NCBI GenBank assembly: GCA_013400975.1
Contig: WBMZ01011686.1
Span: forward strand, 658-64,657
Length of the DNA stretch: 64,000 nt
Source: Atrichornis clamosus
Taxonomy: Eukaryota; Chordata; Aves; Passeriformes; Menuridae
Reading direction: 5' to 3'
Part shown: in pieces, positions 1 through 13,176 of the stretch
Layout of the letters: every line of letters starts with the position of its first letter
How positions within the stretch are numbered: position 1 is the stretch's first letter
The notes under the pieces: generated by a model
The model's database searches: none
What the model saw: only the letters and a program-made list of their open reading frames with translations
Told to the model about the DNA's origin: nothing
Program-made: the position numbers and the translations under genes

Positions 1-2322
1 TGTTGGTGGAAACAGAGTATTTCCCCATGATAGTGAATGCAGGGGAGCGAATGTTCATTTGGAGAGACGAAAAAAAGATCAGTGTTTACTGTAAGGTTGT
101 TAGGCTGGATGTAGTCTTGTTGAATTAGAATTAGATTTTAATAATTTATAAAGCAGGTTAGGGAAACTGTTACTAAATTTACAGCAGGGAAGTGTCAGTA
201 AAGCTCCTTGCTGACACAATGATCCTGCAGTTTAAGTGATCTACTTTAGTCCCTGTCCATTTTTTTTTGTTTTGTTTTTTGTTTTGTAATTCAATTTGGA
301 GAGAGCATGCAAACATTTCTGCAGGGATGGTTACACTTTAATGATGCACGTGATGAGGAGGGGAAGCTTTCTGATGAGATGAAACAGGGCCAAACGGATT
401 CAGGTTTAGAGAATATATTTTTGCTGATATTTCCAGAATTTGGTTTATGTAACAGGTAACTTTGTGTTTGTATGTTTTTTGGCGGACTGTTGAAATCTTA
501 GAAGTGGGTTGCTAAAGTACAGGCCATTCTATTTCAGTTTATCTGACTTTTTTATTTATTAATCTTGGCTGGGGCCTGAATGCCCTGGTGATGGTGGCAT
601 TTTTTTTTCTGCTTGGATGATAAACAAGACCAGTTTAAGGTACGGGTTCATGTTGCTGATAGTATATTATATTTAGAAAGGCTAAGCTGGTAGTGAAAGA
701 ATACCTCAGGAGAAATCAAAAAGATGGAATAAGGTTTTTTCATTATTATAATGCCAGCTGCACAGTTAAGCTTCTGGGTGCTGCACTTGCTTCCTCGAAG
801 ACGCTATGGAGTTTATACTTCCATTTTTGATAGATTTAGTGCAGCTATATGTAATTTTGCCTTAAATAGTTCGTATCTTTTGGACCTTGTTTACACTGTT
901 GCACCAAATCATGCTTTCGAAAGCTTTTCTTACAAAAGACAAACCCAAATAATGCCTGTTTCAGTGGATTTAGTAGTTTATGAAGCACATGAGTAACCAA
1001 ATATTTCAATAAAAATAAGTACTCGAAAGTGTTTTCTGTGTTGTGGAATCAACTTCTTGTAGCACACGAGTCACTTTGGTAATTGAAGTCAACAGACATT
1101 GAGGATGAGTAATGCTTTCCAAGGACATGTTCTAAGACCCTGATCCTGCAAATGCTTACGCCGATGCTTAACTTTGCATGAGTGTCTGTCCTGGCCGAAA
1201 TTACCAGAGCTGCTCTGGTTAATGGTCGTGCCATTAATGCAGGTGTGGCTGCTGATTTCAGTGGAGCTGCACATGCTGGTGAAGTTAACTGTGCACGGAG
1301 CTGCTTGTAGCATGTAGGCCTGAATTCCTCCTTCTCGTTTCCCTTGAGTATTACTCATGTATTTCATCAAGATCTGATGGGCCTTTTTAACAGACAGGAA
1401 AAGACTGGTAAATAAAATAGCTGGATGCATTAATTCACTGTTTCCTGGTAGTACAGAATCAGCTACAGGAGTACTACCAAAGCAGGTTTTGTAGGAAGAA
1501 GCAATGCCTATTGCTTAGACCAGCTGAAGTTGGGAAACAAACAAACTTTTGCTTGCAGAAGCCTTTTTTGGCTCTCTGCCTCTCTCTGCAAACCTTGTCT
1601 GTCTCATGCCCTTAGAACAGTTACGGCTACCACACTGCCGGTCATCCAGAAATGCCAGGACATGGAATAACTATGTGTTAAGGGACTCAAGGAAAATAAC
1701 TTGAGTATTTCTAAAATGGAGAATAAAGAAGTAATATGTACAATTTGTCAGTGTTAGTGAAATTGTGAAGCACAGCGGTACTTCTTGCTATACTTTCTTA
1801 AATTCTATAAAATCTTACAGTAGATGTGGCAACTAAATAGAATTTTTCTTCTGTCCTATTTTTTTTTTTTTTTGGTCTTATGGATATGAGTGACGTTAAT
1901 GCCGAGAAACCACTTGTACCTTTTTGTATACCCATTCTTTAGCATGCATGGTCCTTTGCAGAGTGAGTTGAAATTAGTTCATCCCAAAGAATACGCAGTT
2001 TAAAGCTACAGTCCCATTTCGGGTCTACCGGTGTGTGAAGTTCTGCTGACATAATGATGTCAGCATTAGGTCTGAAATTTTTGGCAAATGGGAGACACAG
2101 ATGAAAAAGTAAGCAAGCAGAATTATTGCACTAATAATTAAGTACCATTAAATTTAATCCATGCAACGTGTAAATATATCGGTGGGTCAGATCTCCTAAC
2201 AGTTTTTCTGGATGAGTTGTCAACAGGAGAATGGTGGAGAAAGAAGATATTTGGAAAAATTAGGTTAATCTTTATCCATTTCACTCATTTGGAATGTGTT
2301 TGTAACGTTTGTTTTCCTTCAG
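1..2322 (+). other. PPP2R5E: 3' end of the intron upstream of the first coding exon (partial)
   Basis: No exon is recognised here. The stretch ends in a pyrimidine-rich tract and CAG at 2320-2322, the acceptor for the start-codon exon, so I read it as the tail of the intron separating the non-coding first exon (outside the window) from the first coding exon. It is AT-rich, with a 15-T run at 1859-1873 and a possible ancient interspersed repeat at about 1128-1320. The 81-codon open frame at 751-996 has no recognisable domain and no splice context. Confidence 0.8.
1128..1320. repeat. Possible ancient amniote interspersed repeat fragment
   Basis: The stretch opens with a 'gatcctgcaaatgcttac' motif followed by 'gcttaactttgca', and further along has 'gatttcagtggagctgcacatg' in part. 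These word combinations resemble, from memory, an old dispersed repeat seen across turtles, crocodilians and birds. The copy is strongly diverged and I cannot name the family. Similar word sets occur weakly near 4480-4590 and 28990-29065. Confidence 0.3.
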
Positions 2323-2486
2323 TAGGGATATGTCCTCAGCACCAACTACTCCTCCATCAGTGGATAAAGTAGACGGATTTTCTCGGAAGTCCGTCAGAAA
2401 AGCCAGACAGAAGAGGTCACAAAGCTCCTCCCAGTTTAGGTCTCAGGGCAAGCCTATCGAGTTAACTCCCCTGCCTCTGCTAAAAG
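2323..2486 (+). CDS. PPP2R5E: PPP2R5E coding exon 1: start codon and basic N-terminal tail (residues 1-52 and first base of codon 53)
   Basis: B56-epsilon (PR61-epsilon) is a regulatory B subunit of PP2A that binds the A scaffold/C catalytic dimer and selects substrates. The exon follows a CAG acceptor at 2320-2322 and has seven untranslated bases before ATG at 2330, with G at -3. It encodes [16 protein letters not shown] at the N terminus, the exact epsilon-specific start as I recall it, which distinguishes it from the alpha, beta, gamma and delta paralogues. Residues 18-29 are rich in Arg and Lys, a plausible nuclear-targeting patch, followed by a Ser/Gln-rich stretch and a Pro/Leu segment. 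The donor is AAAAG|GTAAG after 2486, leaving a single G of codon 53 (phase 1). An in-frame TTG at 2309 extends the frame upstream but lies within the intron acceptor region, so it is not a start. Confidence 0.97.
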
Positions 2487-3911
2487 GTAAGACCAAATAC
2501 AGTTTTTAATTAATAAAGCAATTTTACTCTACAGCCAACTTCTAAACTCAGAAATTGCAGAGAAATTTTGTCAGCATTGAGAAATGTTTCATGGTAGAAT
2601 TATATGTATTTAAGCTCTACAAAATATTTTATCTGTGACTTGAGGGTGTGGTAATTGTTTGCAATACTTTTGAAAGTTTTAAAAGCTGATGTTAACCTGT
2701 ACCATGACTTGGAATTTTCAAGGCGCTCAGGCTGTGTGTGAGAGTGTTTTAGTTTGTGAATCCTCAGCAGTTGACATAAATGAGCAGTAATTTTGGTGAG
2801 GGTAGATGAACTTGTGAGCAGAGAGAGACAGTTTTTTAGTATCTTTCCTTGACATGTGGATCTGCACCCTGTGACAGTGGTGCCAACTGCAGACCCTGCA
2901 GCAAGAGAGGAGGTGGGATCCTCCCTCATACCATTTATGGATGGATAGCTCCTGGCCTCTGCTGGATTTTGAAATGGAAAGGTCCCAGGAGCTGCAGCCT
3001 CTCAAGGGGAAAGAAGCTGCCAATCTGGTCTTAGGCAAGGCCTTACTGTTTTGAGATCCTGCATATCCCTACTCTGGTTGAGTTTCTGCTGGCAGATTTA
3101 ACCTCTAATTTGAGAAGGAAAGTGATGATCCAGTGTACTACTCTTAAAAGGATGCCAATATCTCTCTGTTATCTTGAATGTTTCATCTAAATCCTAGTTG
3201 TCACTGATTTTCAGTACAAATCCAGGAGTCAAAAGCATCACTCAGAATTAATGTGTGTCTCGTGAGGAGGGGGAAATCGCCTTTCAGAAGTCTTCAACAC
3301 TGACTTCTCAAATGGTTTATTTGCTTCTGTTTATTTTTTTCCTTGCTATTCTTCATTTCTGCTATAAGTAGTGAAAACAGGCATGATTGGCATTGATAAT
3401 TCTGGAAAACAGCAAGTTTAATAGGTTTAATACTATGTCTGTTCCTTTTTTCCCTTTGTGGACAAGTATATTTCCCATATTCCCTTACCTGCCTTGTTTG
3501 ACAAATTTGTTAATCAGAGTATTGAAATGCATAATAAATATGTAACTGCTGTTTGTTTAGTTCTCAACCCCACTAAGAAGACACAAATTGCAAAAAAACC
3601 TCCTCAAAAATTCCAATTCCCACAAAAATCTTGCACCTTAATGTGTGTCTTTAAATTTAATTAAAGGTAGGCTCCTAGGATTAGTTCTAGTGGTGTTGTC
3701 ATTAAATATTGTGGGTTTCTTTCTGTGGGCTCCCTGTGGGAATGCACAAATGGCCATCCTGAGTCAAAGGGAAGGTGCATGCTGCTCTCCCTGCACTGTG
3801 CCTAGTGGCGACTGACTTGGTTTCAGTATTTCTCAATTTAGGGTTGGTTGGTGCCAGTGAACTTGACTTTTTAGTTTGCAGTGAATATTATTTGTGATTC
3901 TTTGAGTGATG

Positions 3912-3984
3912 CTGTGTAGGACAGGAGTTGGACTTCAGTGATCCTGTGGGTTCCTTTCAACTCTGTCATAGATTGATAGAATAG
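3912..3984 (+). mobile_element. CR1 LINE 3'-end remnant (old)
   Basis: A degraded version of the CR1 3' end: 'gacaggagttggacttcagt' followed by the diverged equivalent of 'gatcctgtgggttcc' and a 'tcatagattgatagaatag' tail. It is short and diverged, so it is an old, non-mobile 5'-truncated copy. The exact borders are uncertain. Confidence 0.6.
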
Positions 3985-4479
3985 CCTTTTTTATTTCTCT
4001 TTGTTGTTTTGTGACAATATGATAAAGAAGCAAACACTTCCTTGAAATAATGTTAAAGCTCGGTTTCACACTTTTCCAGGTAATTTTTGATAACACAGGT
4101 TATTTCATACCAGTTGCTGTGCTTCGAAAGGTGACTGAAGCTTATCCTTTGGCTTAATGGGATTACTGGAAAACATTGAGATTTGTATTTGTATAAATGA
4201 AGAAATTGATGTTAGAATTATTTCACTGGTTTTTGTAGTCCCATTAGGGAGTAAACCAGGCATGGACACAAGCCTAAGTAAAAGCATAAGTAAAACAGTG
4301 AGGACCTGGCCTTGCAGAAACACAGGCGTATCCAGGTGCTTAATTTGACTACTGCAGCCAGCCCCCAGGATTGAGATATAAAACTATAATAAGATAAACA
4401 GCCAGATGGGGAGCAGAGAGTGTTGGTGAGACATTTATGATTAGTGTCATAATGAGTTACAGTGGTCCAGGTTCAAATT

Positions 4480-4590
4480 AAGAATCTGATCCTATGAGTT
4501 AGTTTTCCCTCTTTGCCTTAATGCGGATTCCCAGAGGTGCAGGGGTCTACCTGTGCAGATTAATTTGTGGGATTGGGCCTAACAGTCTAT
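4480..4590. repeat. Possible ancient interspersed repeat fragment
   Basis: 'aatctgatcctatgagtta' at one end and 'gggattgggcctaacag' at the other recall the termini of an old dispersed amniote repeat. The evidence is only these short words, and the family cannot be assigned by eye. Confidence 0.2.
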
Positions 4591-7500
4591 CTGAAACAGC
4601 TGTGGTATTGGTCCCTGCCAGAGGGACACTGGCAGCTAGAAATCATGCTGCTGTTTGGAAATACTCTTGACCTACGTTAATATTTGTAGCATTCAGGATT
4701 GTTAAATCTGGAAGAAGTGAAGAAACTATTTTCTCCTGCATTTTTCATACTTTCCTTGATCAATTGCATGAAAGTCTTTGATTTTTTTAAACTCATAGGT
4801 TTACACTTACTTTCAAACAAGTGACCAGTCCTGTTACTTTTGTCAAGTAACCATATGATTTCCAGTTTTATCCTTACTGTTTTGTCTTTTAAACCAAAAT
4901 AGAGAAGAGATACCGGCAGAATAGCTTTTTGAAGTCTCAGAAAAATGAACTTAGTTTGGAGATCTACAATTGTTAAGCTTACTTAAACTCCTCTGTTTGG
5001 GTAAATTTCAAGTTTAATTGAACCTCTTCAGAAATACTCAGTACAGGAAGTTATTAGAGGAGAGACCTTGAATTCATTTGCATCAGATGTTTTTCATATT
5101 CATGATGGAGGGGTTTTGCTGACAAAAACATACATGCAATGCTCCCTTGTATTTTTTTTTTACATGAATATATTGCATATTGACATTGGCAGGCTACCTT
5201 ATCTCAAACAGCCCTTTATGGACTTCGGTATCTTCTCTGATTACAAGAATCATGTATGCAGAAAACTAGATAACTGCTTGGTCCATTCCTTGTAAGTTTT
5301 TATACTCTGCCTGTCACCATAATGATTTGAGCACCTTCTAGTAGTGTATTAAGTGACGTGACTACACATCTGTCACATCTTATCTGTTCTTGTTCTTTCC
5401 CTGGGGGCAGAGTCACATATAGTGAAATGGCTTGTTTTGGTAGTGTTTTAATGCAGTCTGTTGCCTTCTGTGAACATACATGCCTGTATTGCAAAAACAG
5501 ATAAGTCAGCATGGTGGTTGTTGTTCATTTGGTAATAAAAATGTTTTGGGAGAGAAAAATAGACAGTATGTTTTGATGCTGTGTACAAGTCTGAAGGAGA
5601 AGATGCTATGTAAGAAATGTAATAAGAACAACTGGAATTTTCAGTATTACGAACGCCAGAAAAAAAAAGTATAGAGAAATTAAGTTGTTACTTGTTTTTT
5701 GGTAAAGTATGTATATGGTATCACTTTTTAAACAAACACTTAATGGAGTTAGAAAATAAGGTATTCCTTCTGAGGCTGTGTTGGGCTGAGTTCAAGCTTT
5801 TAAAAGCCACAAGTAAAAAAGCTGCTGTTTGCCTACAGTAAAAACTTAAATTTTCAGGTGATTTCATTATATTTTTATGTATTGCATTGTGAGCAAATGT
5901 AGATTGGATTTATCTTTTAAATACGACTCTTGTCCAATATAACACTTCAAACCCAGTGTTTACTCCTTTGTTTCAGGTGTAGAGGAATGGGATGAGAAGT
6001 GCTTGTGGAAGTTGTGATACAATTGCATTTTGCATATGTGCACTCTTACGTGTGTTTCTCACATGCATTTTCTTTAATGCATGCTTTTCTTGGTGTATCT
6101 TGCAGTGCATTATGGACTTAGCTTTGCTCTGAAGAGGCTGTTGGTATCACCCAGTCTGACAGGTGCCTTAGGTAGCTGATTTGTGGCAGAGCAGTCCCGG
6201 TGAAGGACTTTCCTGGGATTGAGTACTTCCATCTGTGTGCCTTAGTCACATCCCTCCCAGGTTTGCTAACCAAGTTTGTGGTGTGCCTGGAATCGTGCTT
6301 GTTCTGTAGAGGAAGATAGGATTGTGGATGCATTGGATAGGTGTATTATTTATTGGAGGGCTATTTTATTTCCATTTTGTATAGCTGCTCTTTTAACTTA
6401 GAAGTCTCTAGAGGTGGATCAGCAGGAGTGCAATGTTAGAAAGCATTTGGCTGGGAAAAAAGATGTATTGTAGTAGTGCTGGACATGTGAAAACAGAGCA
6501 ATTTCAGTATTACCTGCAAAAGGGGAAGGGGGACTTTGTTTGTGTTTCTGCCCAGTGTCAGTAGTGGTAGAGGAGTGTCCAGAGAATGAAGACATACTTA
6601 GAGATGATTAAAAACATCATGTGCCTTATGAATACACATTTAGCATCTTGAGAAATTGGACAGAAAACTTGCATGTAACTTGCAGTATTGTTCCCATCCC
6701 CCTTGCCCTCATTACAAATACAGAAGTTGGGTAAAGCAAACCATCCAAAAGTATGACTGTTAATTTATATCCCATTTTTGTAATTTCAAGGTTTGGGCTT
6801 TTGTCCTATCATCCTTTCACGTTTTCCAATGATTTAATATAATGAGTATAGGTTACTTTCATATTCTGTGCAACAATTGTATATTTTTGTTGAAAACAGC
6901 TCAAAATATGTTTTTTATATTTAGATAATTTTTCTTTCTTAAAATAGGTGCTCAGAGCAGAAGTTCTCTGTCAACAATACCAATTGCTTTGCTACCTCAA
7001 TATTATGAAATTTATTAAGCTTCTAATACATTTATCAGATAGTTTCCATGGCATTAAAGAATTGGTGTACTGGCAACAAAAGAGCATTGCGTAGTCAAAA
7101 AGGGAAAATCTCTTTCCACTTGGTATTTGGTTTTGATCATTATATTATTTCCCTATAGCTGAGATTTTATTACAAGCTTTTCTTGTGAATCCTCTCTATA
7201 GGTCAAATACTGAAGTTCCCAAATAGTAAAAAATCTAACAATTCCAAAAGACTCTTGGCTGAGAAGTGCAGGATGTGTACCTTCTTGTTCAAATACAGTT
7301 ACTTCTGAATTTTTAAAAGATTCTTTTATCATAAAAAAAGTCAGGCTTTTTCAGACCTATGGGTGCCACCTAAAACTCTTCATATGGGAAATAGTTATGA
7401 TTTGAGTTGCAAAAGAAGAAAGAGCTTTTGTTTTCTCTTGGCTTCCATGGGGACTGCCTGCTTGTCTTTTCTGTGCTGCTCTCCGTTTGGGAAATTTGGA

Positions 7501-8640
7501 GTGTTTTACAGATACCAGATATACAAATATCAGTAAGCTGTTCATAAAATCACTTAGCTAAATGCTTTCTCCTAATATATAAACAGGAATTTAGGGTCAT
7601 AGTGGTTATGATTTCTCAAAATAAAATCCAGCTTTATTTACAGAATGAGAAATAGATCTCAGGACTCCTAATCTATTGCATGGAAGAAACCCTGGAACTT
7701 GATTTATGCTGCGCATAATCAGTGGTGAATCCTGGAACTACTTCTAGGAATTTTGTACCCATTCTGCTTCTCGAAAGGGAGAAGGACTTAGTCTATTTAG
7801 TGGATTTTTTTAATGCATATGTACAAGGTTCTTGTCATATGTAATAAATTTTCTTCACTTTCTCTTGTAGTCTTGGCAATTGGTGTTTGAGTATACACCT
7901 AACTTTTTAAAATCTGTTCACATCTGTAGGTTGTAGGATATTTTTTCCAATAATCTTAAGGGTTTCTGGATGTTTCTAAAAAGTATTTGTTTAGTGTTTA
8001 GAAAGGGCAATACACTAATTACATTCTGTCTTTCTGGGTTCTTTGGGGGGAGAGGGGTTGTTATTGTTTGTTGTTGTTTGTTGTTACTTGTTACTGTCTC
8101 CAGCATTTGGAATGTAGTTTTGTAGTGCCACATTTGTAGAGAATGGGTACCTGTAGAAATGTTGACTTGATGGTGAGATCATAATAAAAGAAGTACCCCC
8201 TTACCTTAACAGTATATTTGTGAAACTGCAGTTGGTGAGGAATTCTGTTGGCTGACTCCTGATCTCACAATGTTTCCAGTCAGTCCTCTGTATTTATTTC
8301 TGAGTCTGTCTAGGACTGGTGATTTTCCTATAGCCATGGTAATGGAGTTTTTTTGTTTTGGTTTGGGTTTTTTTTGATGGGGAAGGTGGTTTTGTTTTAT
8401 TTTGTTTAGCTTTGCTTTTGAAGCATCCAGTGTAACTGTTTTACTTCCGGAATTTCTCGGTCTGGCTTCCGGAATTGTTCAGTGATGATGATTCCCACCT
8501 TTTCCTTTTCTCTTTTCTTTTTAATAATTCTTAAAGTGAAGTAACTTGTAGTCATTATGTATAATGTATTTCTGCACTCTTCACAAGATTGTGTCTAAAA
8601 TCTTGATAATTTTCTGCAGAACATTTAGATTTCATCTTAG

Positions 8641-8766
8641 AATCCCAGAATCACAGAATGGTTTGGGTTGGAAGGGGCCTTAAAGATCATCTCATTCCAA
8701 CCCCCTGCCATGGGCAGGGACACCTTCCACCAGACCAGCTTGCTTAAAGCCCCATCCAGCCTGGCC
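8641..8766 (-). mobile_element. CR1 LINE 3' end, antisense to the gene
   Basis: Read on the minus strand this gives the typical CR1 3' terminus: 'ccaggctggatggggcttta', then the 'ggtgtccctgcccatggcag' block, 'gatgatctttaaggcccctt', 'ccaacccaaaccattctgtg' and a short ATTCTG-type tail. It is well preserved compared with the copy near 3.9 kb. It is truncated at its 5' end after about 126 bp, as expected for CR1 retrotransposition. It contains no coding remnant. Confidence 0.9.
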
Positions 8767-11700
8767 ATCATCATCAGAAACTTTTGGGTTCAGTCTGTAA
8801 TTGTACAGTTTGTCTTTATATTATGTTTCCCAGTAATACTTATCTCTCTAATAATATTGCCAATTTCTTTTCTGTGCCCAAGTGTAACCCTATGGGTCTG
8901 TAATAGAACCTCCTGTTTCTGTAATAAGTACCTCCTTTATATTCCTTTCCCAAAGTACCTTCAACAAATACAAGTTCAGGTTCAGCCATACAATTATTCC
9001 TGTATAGTGCGCATGATTGTTGCAGTATAGTGCTGCCTTTGTAACTGATTATGATATGGAGCTTTACTGTTGTGAAAGAGCACATTTTCCATATCTCTGG
9101 AATTATGTGTGTGTTTATAAAATATGTGTTTGTGTATATTACATGAGTAAAATATATTTGTGTATATAAATAAGCTGTAAATATATTTAATGTCTTATAT
9201 AAAGTTTAGGCTTTGAGTTTATTTAATCTTCTCTTCTGTTTTTAAAACAGAATATTGCTTCTGTTCATTGGTAGAATTATAGTAAGGCAGCAGTCCTTTC
9301 ACATTCATCCATTGTAAGCTACTGCCTCCCTGAGAAAAGAGCACTTTCATTAATGCTTTCTGGGGAGTGGGAGGAGGACACACAACTATTTTTAGGTTCA
9401 GGGTAACTTCCTTTCACCTACAGGTTTTTTCATTCAAGTTATTACTGTTTCTTTGGCTCAATCAGGCAAAAATCCTTAGCAGTAACAGAGGAGAAGACTT
9501 GGGGAGTTTGGCAAGTTTTGGTAGTCTGGGTATTTTATGAATTTCTGTAATCTTGGTAGCTCTAATTCACGAATACGGCAAGCGTGCAGACATTGCTTCA
9601 TAAAAGGTTATGGAAAATCTGTTAGAAAAATACTAGAATCTTCTTTCAGCAGGATATGGCTGGGTTCATCTTCGTTTGAAACCTCCCTGGTTGTGTCAGT
9701 CTCGGTTGCAGGTGCAATGACAGAAGGGTTTTTTCTGGTGGCAAAACTTCGAGAAGTTATCAAGTAAAGTGTGGCCTCTCATCTGCTGAGACAAGTGTCT
9801 GTGGGGCCATGGTACCAAACAGATTGTTAAAAACATTCTGCCTTCTCCTAATTTTAGTGATGTGCTTGCTCCTGTGTCTTCTCAAACAGTTAATTCAGCA
9901 GATCTGAAATGGTGGGGGATATTTATGTAGGCTTGATAGTTTCTGTGTCTGTGGTTTTCTGCTTTAAAAAAAAAAGTAAAAAATAGTGCAGCTACAGTCT
10001 GAGGATGTTCATCAAGTGTTTCAAAAGATAAGGCAACTGTCCCAAGAATCAGTGTAAAATACTTCTGTGCCCTTAGTTGTTGTACTGGATGGAAAATTTT
10101 ATCTGTTTTAAACTAAATCTTGGAGCCAAACCTAAAGGAGAATCAGTTTGATCAGGGGTCATAATGATTCACAGTAATGGAAGGCTTTTCACCAGCAATT
10201 TTTTCTAATTGTTACATTAAACAAATCTAAGAGTATCTACATTTTTAAATTTATACAAATGTCACTATCAATGTATTTTTGAATCTCCTGTATGAAGTTC
10301 ATTTTTCGAGTCACAGTATGTCTGATACTGGTTTTTTGCTTGAAAACAAAGTATATAAGATTTTATTTTAAAACACTTTAACACTTCTTTAATGCATTTT
10401 ATAAAAAAGAACCATTATTTTGCATTTATTCCCTTCCTTGATTTTTACTGTTCTTCTTCCTTTCCAATATGTATGACAGATTCTTAACTGTGGTATTTTC
10501 CTTGTATGTGAAGTGCTCTTCCCATAGCATCTACAAGAGTCTGGGGCAGAGAAGGAAAAGAATAAAGCAGAGTTGCTGAACCTGGTTAAATGGGCAGGCA
10601 GCGAAAAAGTGAAATGCATCCCTTCTGGGTAGCTTTGTAAAAGAAAAGTTAGAATATCAGATGGCTGTAAAGTCTGTTTTACATGGTTGGACATGTTGCC
10701 AGCTCGTCTGTAACAGCAGCTTGTGTTCCCTGAGCTGAAGAGCTGCTTCTAATAACTTCATGTTGGACTTCAGAACTGACCAAGTCATAAGAGTTGTGGA
10801 GACAGGCAGTTTACTATTCTGATTATAAAAGTTTGTGTGTAATTAGGGTTTTTTTTTCAAGATTATTATGAGTTGGAAATGATGTATCTGCTGCAAAACA
10901 AATACCAGATTGAGCTGCCCTTACTGGATGGGTATTTTGCAGAAGCTGAAGAAACCATCAGTGGTATCTCAGGGATGATGAATAAATGCTGATACCTGTG
11001 TGCCCCTGCTGGTAAAAACTATCAGTTCTGGAACTTGACCTCCAGTTGGAACTATGATAAAGTACTCAAATACAGCAATTTTTATTCTGAAAAATCAAAT
11101 ACCATCATGAAGAATAAGGTTAAGTTGAAATTGTGTGTTATCTGGGGAAGTTCTTCACTGTCAGATTTTGATTAAAACAATGAAATAAATGTAGCTTGCA
11201 TGGTTATCCATGTTATGCTTTTCATTGTGCATAGTGGCTGTGCATACATGTAGTTTGGGTAATGGGGGCAGCGTTTCTTTGGGTATTCTTTTTTCATAAG
11301 GTTAAGGAGAGCTGTCATTAGAATTGTTAATGAGTTTTCTAACTCTTTGAGGAGTATCAGAAAAAATGTTCAGTTTCATTAAGGACAACTAAGTGTGGTT
11401 TGTGTTGGATGTGGTCTATAGTGTTCTGTGGGATTCCTGGAAGATCTTCTGGAAGTTTTAGGGATACAAGGTGTATCATCTATTTTTTCATAATGCTTGT
11501 GATATATCTGCCTAATCTGAGTTGGACTTCTGTTGTTTGGGATTTCTATGCAGTGTCATGAGTTTAATGTTGTCACGACTTGCTCGGCTTCTTTTTTTGG
11601 TGTGTAATTGTACTGAACTTGGATTTTCAAGTTTTACCATGTAGCTGGTACCAAATGTGTTTGTTGCTTTCGGTGTTTTGGATATGTTGTCATATGTTTA

Positions 11701-12235
11701 TGTTGCAAAGCAAGTCGACTGCAAGGTAAATTTCACATATTACAGGTTGATACTGTGGATAGTCAGAAACTGAGTAAAGGACGATTTGAGATTTGAGAGG
11801 AATTAAATATTATTTTTCTCTTATGTTACCCAGTAGGATGTCCTGTGAATGCATAAACTTTCATTAGTTTTCTTGGCAAGTTACTCACGTGCTCTCGACT
11901 TTCACGTTCCAACAGCAGGACACAGATGTTATATGCAGTCGTATGAATAAGGAAGTCAATTTAGTGTTTTGTGATTTCATGTGAGGTTAACTGTTCAAAA
12001 CTGTTGATAGAGAATATGTTTTCCTGTGTATGTGGAAACAAAAATGCAAAAGATAGTGATTATAGCTGAGACAGTACTTGAACCACTGTAGAGAACAAAC
12101 CTTACTTGTTGAATATTGTCAGTGTTACCAAGGGAGAGTAAATTTGGCAGCTTACTTTGTTGGCGTTTTCAAATAACATTTTTGGGATAGCTTTTTGAAG
12201 GAGTTGAGGTGGTACTGTGTCTTCTTGGTTCTTCA

Positions 12236-12345
12236 CTTTCCCTTTATTCCACCCAGCCCATACTTCTCCTGTTTTCTTCTTTGTTCCTTATCACTGCCTT
12301 CCTTACTCCCACTTCTTCTTCTTCCTGCACCTTCACATGGATACA
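12236..12345. repeat. Pyrimidine-rich low-complexity tract
   Basis: About 110 bases composed mainly of C and T on the + strand, including 'cccacttcttcttcttcctg'. Overlapping open frames here translate to Leu/Ser/Pro-rich strings because of composition and are not genes. Confidence 0.7.
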
Positions 12346-13119
12346 ATTACGTATTTTTCCACAAGAGGGTGATAAAACTCACTCACATGTGCCAAAACGA
12401 GCACTCTAGGTGGAGGGGATTGCAGAAATTATTGGCAAACTCAATATAATAAAATTAGCTCTATTTATGAAGAAAAAATCTGTCTGCTCATCTTAAGCTC
12501 CATCCACGTGTTACAGTGGTTGGTTGTGTGCACTTCTGGAGGGAGACAAGACCAGACCTGTCAGGATGGAGATCTGCCCTGTGAAGAACATGCCAGCTCT
12601 ATCCTGCCCCTGTTGCAGTAATCAGACCTCGATGCAAGACATTCTTTTGTATCTGTTATTTGTGCCATAATTTTCCTTGTCCTTTCTTCAGCCATGCACT
12701 ATTTCTTTCTTTTTTCCCATCTCTCCTGCTTGTTAGGGAACAGAACCTCCTTCTCCACCATTCCTAAGAAACTGCAGTGGATGAAATTTCTACTCACTTT
12801 AAAAAGTGCTAAAAGGGTGAAAAGGTGAGACAGAAAATGAAAGAAAATAGCCACTGCTGTGATTTGTCTTTAATAGAGAGTCTTACTAAAAATCTCTATT
12901 TGTTTTTGGCAAAACCCAGACTTGAACAGGTATTTTACTTAGAACTAGACACTGCTCCAGTTTCTCTTTTTAGGACTAGGAAGGATGGTGGAAATAAGTG
13001 GTTATTAGTCCCTCTGACAATAGGTGTGCCTTGAGTGGTAGAGATTGTGTCTAGAGTTCTGGCTCTTGGAAAAGTGGTGTGGTGTGTTGGATGACAAAGA
13101 TATGGGAGCAGACCCATTA

Positions 13120-13176
13120 TATAGTGGGAGAGGTTGGACTGCAGGGCTCTGTAGATGACCTTCTATGAAAAATTAG
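13120..13176 (+). mobile_element. Possible diverged CR1 3'-end fragment
   Basis: 'gggagaggttggactgcagg' followed by 'gtagatgaccttctatg' resembles the 'gaggttggactagatgacct' segment near the CR1 3' end, with an apparent insertion. The match is short and could be chance. Confidence 0.3.

Noticed and set aside
751..996. 81-codon open frame in the upstream intron
   Set aside because: No recognisable domain, no exon context and ordinary AT-rich composition.
2309..2329. Upstream extension of the first coding exon by seven codons from TTG
   Set aside because: The first part lies in the intron acceptor tract, and the ATG at 2330 gives the expected epsilon N terminus.
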